A stretch of 64,000 bases of DNA from Lanius collurio (taxonomy: Eukaryota > Chordata > Aves > Passeriformes > Laniidae). The DNA lies in NCBI GenBank assembly GCA_020086605.1, contig JACBWW010000004.1, positions 34,102,047 through 34,166,046 of the forward strand, read 5' to 3'. The number at the start of each line of letters is the position of its first letter. Position 1 is the stretch's first letter. This document shows positions 11,720 to 22,400 of this stretch, one piece after another. A program made the translations under genes and the position numbers. A model generated the notes under the pieces. The model searched no databases. It was not told the origin of the DNA and saw only the letters and a list, made by a program, of their open reading frames with translations.

Positions 11720-12950
11720 CTGTTAGCAGTGCAAAGGAGCAGGACAGGTTACACACCTACAGCTAGCCACAGGCATCTGCTTGGTTTTCTGGTACAACAG
11801 ATAGAGCGTCTTCATCTGGCTAAAAGAGAAGGCACAGAAGAAGTTACTCTGGTTTACAAATGTGACAAAGTAAAGGCACTCAGTTTTAAACAAGAAAATC
11901 CTGGAAGATTGTCCACAGAAGAATTTTAAGAAAATTAATCTTCTGCATAAAACAGGGAAAAACAGCTGGACTAGGACAGGACCTAGAATTAAAAATTGCA
12001 TCATTCATAATGGAAAGGTGTAGGATATTGAAAGAAAGCTATTAACAGAATGAGTGTAGATTAATACATACAATAATCAGAGTGTATAAAACACAGATTG
12101 GAAGTTACTGTTCTAAGATTCCAAGATAAGGGTTGTCCAAACTGAATCATAAATCTCAAAGCAATTTGCAGGAAAGCAATTGAAAGTAAACATATCACTT
12201 GTGCCCATAGATTCTCATTCAGTAAGGTGACAATATATAATAGACTTTCTAATGAAAACAAGAATGAAAAATTAACTTACCAAGTAGCCAGCCATCTTTA
12301 TGTAGCTCAGTTTCAAACTGGCTTGTGAGGGCTGCCTGCTCTAAAACCGTGCAGTCAGGCAGGCTGCCTGGCCAGTGCGTTTCAGCACTAAGGAGGACTC
12401 CTCTGGAATCACACACCATGAGGCAGTTCAGGGAATGGAGACCCTTTCGGTTCACATAGGACAGGTCCTCAGCATTTGGTGCTTTGATTGCCACGTGGGT
12501 GCAGTCAACCACCCCCAGCACTCCTGGCATTCCTGCCAGCCCATAAAAGTCATCCTTCAGGGTCTGTACAGTAGCTTCATCCTCAGGAAAGTGAATGAAC
12601 TGTGAGGCTCTTTCCACCAGTGCCTCGGTTACATTGGCAACACAGCGGCTCATCGAAGCTTGGCTAATGCCAATAGCATCCCCCATGCGAGTCTGGAAGG
12701 AGCCAGAGGTATAGAAACCCAACGCAGCAAGTATTTGTGTCTCTGGACTGATGGCCCTGGACCGCTGTGTAGGGCGTGAGAGAGTGGCTCCCAGGAGATC
12801 CACCAGGTAGTAAATGAACTGTCGGGGAAAGCCGTACGTGGATACTAGATACTCATCCGTGACATCCTCCAGCTTGAAGCGATCCAAAGTCCTGTGTCCG
12901 CGGCCATAGAGCAAGAGGTCGCAGTCAAGAACCGCGATAGGTACGGCCAT
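11343..12950 (-). CDS. HARBI1: HARBI1, domesticated Harbinger transposase-derived nuclease
   Basis: Two coding exons, complement of 12281-12950 and 11343-11719, join through a split glycine codon (residue 224) to give 348 residues; the human protein has 349. The start is the ATG at 12948-12950, which opens [11 protein letters not shown] as in the family. The N-terminal half contains the helix-turn-helix-like stretch (about residues 60-110, around [12 protein letters not shown]). The DDE-type nuclease fold follows. Acidic residues D149 (in VVDCTH), D199 (in LPDCTV) and E261 (in VIERTF) fall where the catalytic triad is expected in Harbinger transposases. Members are known as single-copy host genes that work with the Myb-like protein NAIF1; no inverted repeats or transposon copies are seen around it. 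It is transcribed away from ATG13, apparently from a shared CpG island. Confidence 0.96.
11982..12175 (+). repeat. duplicated segment, copy B, inside HARBI1 intron
   Basis: About 190 continuous bases are homologous to 8333-8482 plus 8843-8885. The junction at about 12132/12133 has no LTR, so this copy shows the arrangement before the insertion. It lies in the intron between the two HARBI1 coding exons. The two copies differ at very roughly a fifth of positions by eye, so the duplication is old. Confidence 0.8.
12281..12950 (-). CDS. HARBI1: HARBI1 coding exon 1 (residues 1-223 plus split codon)
   Basis: The donor reads TTG|GTAAGT on the minus strand at 12280. The mRNA exon probably begins at 13010, after a pyrimidine-rich tract ending ATGCAG, giving about 60 bases of 5' UTR before the ATG. 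It carries D149 and D199. Confidence 0.95.
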
Positions 12951-13010
12951 GGCTGGCGGCCGGGGCTTTTCCTGGGGCTCGTCTCTGACAGGACTTTCCT
13001 AGGGCTTCAC

Positions 13011-13350
13011 CTGCATAAAGGAAAGGAGAAGGATACTCAGAACAGTTATTACTGGTGAGCTTTTCAGACTCCGTTATCATTTTCCTTTTAGTCTGATCAT
13101 CCAGCAAACCTTTCTACTTCTTTTTATCTGCTTTTAAATACACGGGCAGCCAAGTGGGCTCACCACAGAGCCGATAACTCTGCCTGGCGCTGATAGGAAT
13201 TTACCTCCCGCGGCGGAGAGGGAGCTGGAGCCGTCCCCAGTGACCGCCGCCGGAGCACGGCAGACACGAGCCGCGGGCAGCCCCGGCGGGCGCTGCCTCT
13301 GCCGGGTTCCACGGGTCGCCCGACCCTCGCCGGACTCGTCCCAGCCCTTA
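13011..13350 (-). other. HARBI1: HARBI1 5' UTR intron (predicted)
   Basis: A strong acceptor on the minus strand at 13011-13012 implies an upstream non-coding exon in the CpG island. Two donor-like sites lie there: CG|GTAAGG with GT at 13350-13351, and GAG|GTAAAT near 13206. Either or both could be used. No transcript evidence is available to choose. Confidence 0.45.
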
Positions 13351-14070
13351 CCGACCCCGCGGCCGCTCCTAGGCGGTCCCCGCCGGCCGGGCTCCCCATT
13401 CGCCGCGGTAGATTCGCCACAGGCGGGGGCTACCGGCGGGAGCGGCGCTGGGCGCTGGCCGGCTTTTCTCGGCCTCGGCGACCTCCGGCCCTGCCAGACC
13501 GCGGGCTCAGCGCGCCGCGGGCGGGCGGGGAGAGGCGACTGCGTGTGGAAACTGCCGCTGCGGACACTCAGGCACCTCCCTTCTTCCCTCCCTCCCTTCC
13601 TCCTTCCTTCCTTCCCTCCCCCCGCCCGCAGCGGATGAAAACAAACAGCGGCGATGGCGACGGCGATGGCGGCGGCGCGGCGCAGCCCGCGGTTCTGAGG
13701 GCAGCGGCAGCCCCGGCCCGGCCCCCGCCTCCGGCCGCGCGCCCCCGCCGGCGCTGACACTCGCGGCGAGACCCCTGGGCCGGGAACGAGGAGGAGGAGG
13801 GGCGCCAGCCGGTGCCCCGGGGCGGCTTCGGGGCTTGGAGGCGGTGGTCGCGGTCCCGGGGCCGCGGGGCTCTCCCCGTGCCCGGTCGGGGCGCGGAGGA
13901 GGTGCCGGGGCACGGCGGCGGAGCGGGCCCCGCGCGGGATGAGCCGCCGCGCCGCCAGCACTGCCGGCCCCGCGCAGGTACCGCGGGCCCCGCCGGGGAG
14001 GGCTGGGGACTCCACGGGCCCGCGGGAGGCCCTTCGAGGGGAGGGGGCCGCGACGTGGGTCTTAAACCTT
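13190..14070. promoter_or_regulatory. CpG island, bidirectional HARBI1/ATG13 promoter
   Basis: This block is very rich in G+C and CpG, with GGGCGG-type Sp1 boxes, a pyrimidine tract at 13573-13622 and a GGC-rich stretch at about 13646-13684. It lies between the divergent genes HARBI1 (left, minus) and ATG13 (right, plus). Predicted first-exon donors point outwards: GGTAAG at about 13351 on the minus strand for HARBI1, and CGCAG|GTACC at 13977/13978 on the plus strand for ATG13. No TATA box is evident, as is usual for housekeeping CpG-island promoters. The 344-codon minus-strand frame across it is a composition artefact. Confidence 0.8.
13573..13622 (+). repeat. C/T-rich low-complexity tract
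   Basis: Polypyrimidine sequence of CCTTC and CCCTC units lies inside the promoter island. Such tracts can adopt non-B structure, but no function can be read from the sequence. Confidence 0.75.
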
Positions 14071-17000
14071 TGGCTGCGGCTTCGTGTCTCTGTTTTACTT
14101 TGCTTCGCTGCTCGCGGGGGTCGGTTCCCGACAGCCGCGTGCTGGCTGCGATTCGTTTTCCGAACCACTGGTGGCTGTCAGTGAAGCCTGGGAAAGATGT
14201 TGCCCGCTATAATCTCAGCAAGTGGCCTTTTAAAATCAAAATGCTTCAGAGCTTGTTGGAAATAGTAGAACCTGAGACCCTATGCGCCATTGTATAGTTT
14301 TCCTCTAACATGCGAGCTTGTGGTATGCTGGGAAGTAGAGGTTTCCAGGTGGTCATATCTTTCTTTCCTGTTGGAGCTGTGGCTCTTAAGGGCACAGTCA
14401 GAGTCATTCGCGTGGATTCGGTGGGAGCAGAGACACCTTCCCTATCAGTGAACAGGTAGACTCTTTGGACTAAGCCTGCGAACTGCCTACTTTAAAATCC
14501 CAAAAGTAGTGTGACTAGGCACATATCAAGGGGGGAAAAACATGTCACATTACTGCCTTAGCTGAAAATTAGTTGGCTGTCCAAATAAAGTTTAGAGCAT
14601 CTCCAAATTATTGCAGGAGTGGCCTGACCTGGAGGATCTCTCCTTCTCATGGCAAGAAATAAGTCTTTCAGAGGAGCTAGGCTGTATGTAGATGTCCAGA
14701 AGGATCTTACAGGATCACTTTATTCTGCTTAAATGGTATTGTATAATCTTAACATTTCTGAACATGTGCTCATACAATAGTTGAGAAGTGGTGATTATGT
14801 TGGTAGTTATAGGGTATGTAGAAGCAGATTCTGGTTTAGTCTGTATACTTTGGCTTGACAAACAGAGGATGGACCTTTGAACTGATACCATTTTTAGACC
14901 TTAGAGAAGGACAGAATGTAACTGCTGGTCAACAGGAATTACTTAATTTCGTTTCTAAGTCAGTGGAGCTGGCAATGCTGGCTTTAGTAAGATATTTACG
15001 AAATCATAGAGTCATTTATTGCTTTTAAAGTGAATCTGTTTCCTGATCAGGAGGAAAAATGACCTATCAGTCAAAATCTCATCATTATAGTGAACTTCAG
15101 AACCTTTGATTACATCAAAATGTTTATATTATGTGAAACAGTTTTTCTGCTAGAATTTAATCTTCTCTTTAAAAAAATCCATAAACTTCAAAGAATGAGA
15201 GTGTCACATCTTAGAACTGTTCACTACTTCTCCCTTGGTTTCTGACTAATCTACTAAGTAGGCAGAATGGAGATTAATTTTACGTAATTGTAGGATACTG
15301 GCGTTTGACTTGTAGGCCCAGTCTTGAAACAGTGCTCTGTATTTATGAAGATCTTTTTATAGTTGCTTATTAGTGTGCTCAAAATACCTGCTTGCAGTGA
15401 AGTTTCTTGGTCATTCAAGGGGGATGTGTTCTAGGCACTCTTAAAAGCTTCAGAAACTTCCATGTGCTTCTTTACTGCATGGTTCAGTGAGGCTTTTCTG
15501 AGCTTCTCATAGGACATCCTTGGGGACTGGATGTGGGTCCTGTAGAACAAGTTCAGGAAGAGTGGTGTGGGCAAGGAGTGCAGTCTGGGGGGCACAGTCA
15601 TGTAACTGGGAACAAACATCTGGGATGACAGCTGTCCCACAGCCCTCTCCTTTACAGCTACACCCACTCTGGTTTCTTCCCTCTTGTCTTCGATTTCACT
15701 CTGGGATAAGAACCATGAGTAATTATTTTGCATTGATGAATGTCTGGTTGAAAGGAAAGAAAGATGACTTTAAGTTGTAGCAGCTATGGCTCAGAGAATG
15801 TAGGAGATGATGGAAGCAGCCTATGTATGCCTTCCCCAGCAGCAATAATGCCCGGTACGTGTCGATTGCTTCTGCTCCTTTCCTGTTTATGTAGGTGTCA
15901 GAGATGTAGTCGCTCGGTTCCCGCGGACGGAACACGTACGGCAATGCCGGTGATCCCGGGTGTTCCCGTCCCCCTGTCGTGTGCCGGGTTACAGGTGTGT
16001 GCCGGCAGCAGGGCTGCTCTCGGCTGGGAGCACGGCTTGGAGCACGGCGTGCTGGTCGCTGTGGTTCCTCTGGGCTCTGCCGAGGCATGAAGGGGAGGGC
16101 TCTTGCAGCTCCTTGCATCATGCAAACAGCGCCATCACCTTATGCTGATGTGTCCTTCTCCTCGGAGAAGGAGGGAATAAATAGCAGTAGAGCATATAAG
16201 GCACAACGCTTCGATGTTAAACTGTTGGATAAAATCTGCCTCAACCTTGTGAGAAGGAATAAGGATTTAGTTAAGAGAGTCACATGTGGCAGTTCTCTTT
16301 TGAACATCCTGTTTCTGTTCACAGTAAAGTGAAGACCAAGGCATGTAAATAAAAGCAATCGTATAAAAGTGGGTGTTGCAGGAAGAGGGAGACAAAGCAA
16401 AATGCCCCATGCACAAGATGCTTGTTGTGTCATATGCTGGCGAATATATCGGTTTACTTAAGGGATTACGTGGTTGAGGGGAAATCAGTCATCTGTATTT
16501 TTCTAACCTAGACCAAAGGTTATTTCCTTCTAGTTGTTATTCAGTGTAAAATGAGCCGGTGTGTTCCTTGAGTTAAGCGTAGGCCTGTGCAGTAGCACTT
16601 AACAAGGAGCAGTGCTGACATTGCAACCTACAATACATGAGAAGTTGACTGAGTTAGGTGGAACTAAGTTTAAACAATTTCCTTCCTGTTCAGGTCAGCT
16701 GTGACAGCTAACCTGTGAGTACTGAAGAATTTTTGTAAATAAAAAGTTTGCTGTAATTCTAGCTCTATCTTTACTCTTATCGAAATTATTCTAAAGGTGA
16801 ACAGGGTTCTAAGCCTTAGAAGGTCTCAGGCAATCATCAGAGGCCCTTCTACAAAAATGAGGAGATGATAGTTGTCAGACGGGAGCCCTTAGACATTTCA
16901 GGATCTGAGTTCCAAAGTCTCCATTTCCCCATGAAATTACTTATTCCTTTCCAGGAAACCTTGCCTGATACTTTCTGCTCTGCTTTGGGCTTTGGTGAGT

Positions 17001-19384
17001 CAACTGTTGCTGGCATTTGGAGCTTGAGAGGTAACAGTATTAATCTCCAAATGTTCCATGAATGTTACAGGTAGTTTGAGATCTTGCAGGAAGAATCCAA
17101 GATCTGCTACAGCAGGGCAGAAGCATGAGGCTCTCATTTTTTTAACCCTCTGGTAGCTGTTTCTCTCCTCTAGAGATATTTGAGTATCTGGTCATTAGAA
17201 CTAATTCTTGTACTGCACATAGAACAATGCTGATGATCATTTTTACTTCTTCTCCTAACAGACCAGTGAGCCTAACACCTTACATTAGTTCCCAAGTGTC
17301 TTGAAATACTTGATAGCAGAATTTTTTTCCAGCCTCAAAAGGCAAATGTGGGTACTTTATTTGACAGCTCTTCCACAATATCAGCATATATACTTCCTTG
17401 CATCTTTCTGCAGGGGTCACATACAACTGTTCACATTAAAAACCAGTATGATTTTTTTAGTATTTAAACTTTTAAATGTCACCATTCTCTTCACTGAGAA
17501 AGATGTATTTTTTAATGCAGTATTTTATTGCCTATATCTGCCAGATTTGTCAAAATCTCAGATCTCCTTAACCCTTACAGTGCTTTACTTAATTAAGTCA
17601 AAAGAACAATGACAAGTTGTTCTTGCCTGAGGTTTTGTTTGTTTGTTTGAAAGGGTTATGTTGGTTTGGTTTTTTTTGTAGTGGTACATGTTTGTACTAT
17701 AGGGTTATTTTTTTGTAAATTTTGAGTGCTGGATCAATTAACCATCTAGCACTTTAAGTGCTGGCTTCCTTTTGCACCCCCCCCAGTGGAAAAAGTCTGT
17801 AATCTCAGTCTAGTGGAGGTAAATGCAGGGAAAGAAGGCATAACAGTTTTAATAAGGAGGTTAAAATATCCAGAGGATAATTTGATAATGCATCTGATGT
17901 TGAATCACTCGTGCTGTTAGTTCTCAATTTAAATTATAATTTGTAATGAGAAGGGTACAGCTCAAGGAGATGCGATATGGATGTAGCCTAGGAATTTTCA
18001 ACCATATTATATGTCTAGCTTTCTTTTTATAGAGTCATTTAGAAAGCAGCACTGTTCTCTATAAAATGCTCTGTAAATTGCAGTACTCTTATCTTGCAGC
18101 CCTTTTTGGTTGATGCTCCTAAAGCATTAAGGCCTTTACTGTCACCAAGTGCGATATTTTAAATAGAAGTACTGCATGTGTGTGGTCATTAAAGATTCTG
18201 TATTTTCCGTGTGAGCAGAGCTATTGGCCCTTTTGGCCTGCAAGCTTTAATTTGTATAAATAGCAGACCTTGCTGTAAGTTCAGTCTTTGCTTAACGATT
18301 GAACACTGAATAACATTGTGCACAGCAGCTGCTCGTGCTCCCTGACCTCAGCTTGCTGACGTTCCTGTGAGGAGCAGCACGTTCCATAAATGTGGGATGT
18401 TTGACGAGCTGCTTCAGGCTGATTAGCTGTCTCAAAGCTGCAACAGGAGTTAAGAGTGAATTAATGCTTTGAAGGCTTACGAGCAAAAAGTACAATGAAT
18501 GCTGCTAATTAAGGCATTCCCAATGGCCTCTATACAGTTATTAACTTACATGTGAAGAAGCTGAGACAGAAGAATTGTGATTTATCCCAGGCCATGTGAC
18601 ATGGTGGCAGAAATAGGATTAATGCCCTGCTTCAGACACTGTGCAAGTTCATTGTGTTCCCAGAAACAACTGTATTTTGAAAAACAAGGCAGTGTCAATG
18701 TCAAGGCTACCTATTTATTATCAGAGCTTTCAAGAGAAGTGAACAGAGGATTTTGGTCTCTTTCTTGATAAAAAAGTGTCTTTTCAGTTGGTTGTAGATA
18801 AATTTGTAGCTGTAAAATTTTACTGCAAGTACTATTTGTTGAAAGTAAAGAAGCAATGTAGCCTCTTCCTGTAATGGTTTATTATACAGATTTCTGCTGA
18901 AATACCACTGAAATACTTTTTAAGAATTTCAGGTCAAGAAAACAATTTGGCTTGGTTTTGACCAGTGCTGGTAGCTGAAGATACATTATGTTTGAAGCAG
19001 AGCCCTCCACGTCTGATGGTTAGCTTGGCATAGAATGCAGCCAGTGTGGTGTTGAGGTGTTCTGGGTGGGGTTTTTTTTGTTGTTGTTTGTTTTGCCTTT
19101 TTAAATTAAGCTAACAAAATTGTAGAACTTGTACTGAGTTTTAATTGTGAGCCCTCTTTATTGTTTTAATTATTTTTAATCTTTGTACTGACCAGATAAA
19201 CTATCAATGCATGTTTATACCTCACACCCACGTCGCAAAGGTTTTAACATATTGAGATTTTGACAGGTAGAGGGCTTTGGTGCTTATAATTTCTTTTGAA
19301 GTGGCCTCTAATGGCAAAAATATTTTGAAATCTAAACAGAAAGCTGAAGGAAGACTTCATTCCGAGACCTGTGCTATATTTCAG
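13978..19384 (+). other. ATG13: ATG13 first intron (predicted)
   Basis: The intron runs from the CpG-island donor to the acceptor of the initiator exon (TATATTTCAG). Other vertebrate ATG13 genes can have extra non-coding 5' exons, so further exons may hide here. One candidate region is the unexpected CpG-rich patch at 15895-16090. G/T-rich simple tracts occur at 17631-17680 and near 19060-19095. Confidence 0.55.
15895..16090. other. isolated CpG-rich patch in ATG13 intron 1
   Basis: About 200 bases rich in CpG sit in otherwise AT-rich intron sequence. A pyrimidine-rich stretch ending in TAG|GTGTC precedes it and an ACAG|GTGTG occurs inside, so a cryptic or alternative exon is possible. It could also be an alternative promoter or a foreign insertion. 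No protein in it is recognised. Confidence 0.4.
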
Positions 19385-19397
19385 ATTGCCATATGCA

Positions 19398-19466
19398 ATG
19401 GACACTGATCTCAGTTCCCAGGACAGGAAGGACCTGGACAAGTTCATCAAATTTTTTGCTTTAAAG
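19398..19466 (+). CDS. ATG13: ATG13 coding exon 1 (residues 1-23)
   Basis: The mRNA exon starts at 19385 after TATTTCAG, so 13 bases of 5' UTR precede the ATG. The donor is TTAAAG|GTAATT. It encodes the start of the HORMA domain, ending KFFALK. Confidence 0.95.
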
Positions 19467-22400
19467 GTAATTTTTCTCCTCTGGGCAAATGCCTCATCTT
19501 CCTTGTTTAAAATACCCCACAAAATAAACAACATACTTGGTGTGGCTAGAGTAACAAGTTTGGGGTTTGGGTTTGGGGTTTTTTTTGTTTGTTTGTTTTT
19601 CTGAAGAACAAAGCAAGAAAAGCTGATGTCAAATTTAGGAGATTCCTGAGAGCAGCTAGAAAAACATCTTTTCCCCTTTTTTCTACCCTCAAATCCTCTT
19701 CCATCCTCCAGAAGCATCCTGCTTTACAATCAGTTGTAGGCACTTCACACCTCTGTTAGCTTTGGGTTTCTAGCAGCATGTCTAACCATCCAGCTGTTGG
19801 GTAGTTTATTCTGCTGGACTCCACTCTTTCAGCCTATCTAAATTTTTATATTGCATCCAAAAACAATAATACTAGAATGTTCTTTTGATTTATGTTCACA
19901 TGTAATTATAAAATCTGTCCTCAGATGGTATGTAGGTGCAAGTAGATACTCTGACAATGTCTTTGGTCTAAATGTACAGATTCACTTGACTTTAGTTGTT
20001 CATGATTGGGATATTTTTGTAAATTTTTCTGAAATTTTTGCTGAAAACTGCAAATCCTGATTGCAGAATTCACTTAGTGACTCATGTTGTTACGCAGAAA
20101 GGTCAGTCTAAAATTATTTTCTCTCTTAAATACATTTGCCTGTTAAATGTTATAATTTAAATTGATTAGACCTGAAAATCTGTAGCAAACTACTTCTCTA
20201 CATCCTGGTCAGCCCTTTCATTTTTTTCACTTGGAGCTTGTTTAGCTCAGGCTCTGAACTGAGGGCTGTGCTGAGCCCAAAACATTTTTGTGTATCCTTT
20301 TCTTTCTATTCCAGACAGTACAAGTAATTGTCCAGGCCCGACTTGGAGAGAAAATCTGTACCCGCTCATCATCCTCCCCAACAGGTTCTGACTGGGTAAA
20401 GTCATATTTTTTAAAGCAACTCTGTAACTCTGTGTGCTGAGAACACCACGTGATTGTTACAGCCTTGTGCAGACAATAATAATTATTCACAGAATAGCTA
20501 CTATATTTAGTTATGTTCATTGGTGATGTGGGGAGGGGGTTTGTGGTTGTTGTTCACACGCAACAAATCGCGCTGGACTCTTACAGGCTGATGAGGGGAA
20601 AGAGAAATGATGCCTCTCAGCAACTCCTGCCAGCTAAGGCACATTTCCAAGATCTGCTTGGGGGTGGGGTGATGAGTTCTTTTCTGTCGTAAGTTTGCTA
20701 CTCTGCAATTCAGGACTTTTTAGTAATAGGCTTTATTAAAATTGAAAAGACTCAAGATACTCTGTGGGTGAAGATAGGACTGAAGTGAGGGAAAGGGAAC
20801 ATATTTTTTACAGCAGGATCAAGAAAAGCATTTGAATTAGCAGCCAAGGGAATCTTTGTAAATATGAAAAGCCTGAAGCCAGCTGGGAATTTTCTGTTTC
20901 ATAAATATTTCAGTGGACACTGACCTAGTATGTTATGTATGGGTCTGTGAGCCTGTCTGAAGTGTACCATCAGGCAGTGTTTCAAAGAAATAAAAAAAAA
21001 AATGGAACCATCTCTTTGATTCTGCAGTTCAATTTGGCAATCAAAGATATACCAGAGGTTACTCATGAAGCAAAGAAAGCCCTGGCAGGACAGCTGCCTG
21101 CTGTTGGACGGTCTATGTGCGTGGAGATTTCTCTCAAAACTTCAGAGGTGAGAACTGAGTCAAAACAGATGCCCTTTTCTTTTATTTGTGGGTTTTTTAA
21201 CTTGAATCTTAAGTCAACTACCAGAGCTCCTGCCCGTTAGTCCAAGACAATGTGAGAATATCTAAATTTTATTAAGGTAGGTGATATGCTAATGAAAAGC
21301 AATATATTGTTTAACAGAGGCAATTTACTGCAAACATCTGACAAATGACACAGCAGCAAAATTTAGTTCTTAGACCATGGAAGAACTTAGGCGTTCTGAG
21401 GAAGGTATTCCCTCAGGTGATATGACTGTGCAGAGGGACTTCCAGTGCACCTTTTCCTATCATTGCATCACAAGAAAGTGGGAGCCAGGAGATAAATCAT
21501 TGAGAGGTGTGGCCATTGCTGATCATTAATGAGATTTGAAAAGGTCTGTGTTCTGAAATGAGCCTTTGTTTGTCATGTTTTCTCTATCCAGGGGGACTCC
21601 ATGGAGCTGGAAATTTGGTGTCTTGAAATGAATGAAAAGTAAGTGCATTCTTCAAGTGTTTGTAGTTTTTAGCTGATGAAATGGGTACATGTGATTAATC
21701 CATGGTGATCAATGAGGACACACTGGCTGTGTGGCCAGGGGCACGTCAGGGGGAACTCCCCTCTTTGTCTAGGGCAGCAATCAAACTGTTTAACACCAGT
21801 GTCAAGAAAGTAAACCACTAATTTAATTCCTTCTTCATTCTTCCATTACAACTTGTAGGTTTCCTCGGATACAAGAATTTATATTCTCAGTAATGACAAC
21901 TGGTTTTAGTATTGAAAAGATGTCTCTGTTTAGTAGAAGGCTGCATGGCATTTTTCAGCAATATCTTCTACAGCAGGTGGCTAGGTTGAGACAGGACTCT
22001 TAGCTAGTTGGTCAGTACAGGTGGGGCTTCATTTATAATTTTGGCAATAAAATTAAACAGCTGATCCGAACTACTTTTTATTCAGACTAAAATAAACAAA
22101 AGTAACTGCAAACTAAAACAAACAAAAAACCCAAACCCAGGAATCTTAGTTGTGAACAAAAGGCTAATTTTTTTTCCTTTATGTTCTCTAGGTGTGACAA
22201 AGAAATCAAAGTTTCATACACTGTATACAACAGGCTGTCTCTACTGCTGAAGTCTTTGCTTGCTATAACCAGAGTAACTCCAGCCTACAGACTCTCAAGG
22301 AAGCAAGGCCATGAATATGTAATATTGTACAGGTAAAGCAGAAATTTCCCATTTGAAATGCAAACAGCAGACACTCTAGACTTGGACAGTGTAGCTGCAG

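Noticed and set aside
13134..14168. 344-codon minus-strand frame
   Set aside because: It lies in a CpG island, is rich in arginine, proline, glycine and alanine as expected of GC-rich random sequence, and overlaps the promoter and 5' UTRs of HARBI1 and ATG13.
13812..14297. 161-codon plus-strand frame in the same island
   Set aside because: It crosses the predicted ATG13 first-exon donor and resembles no known protein.
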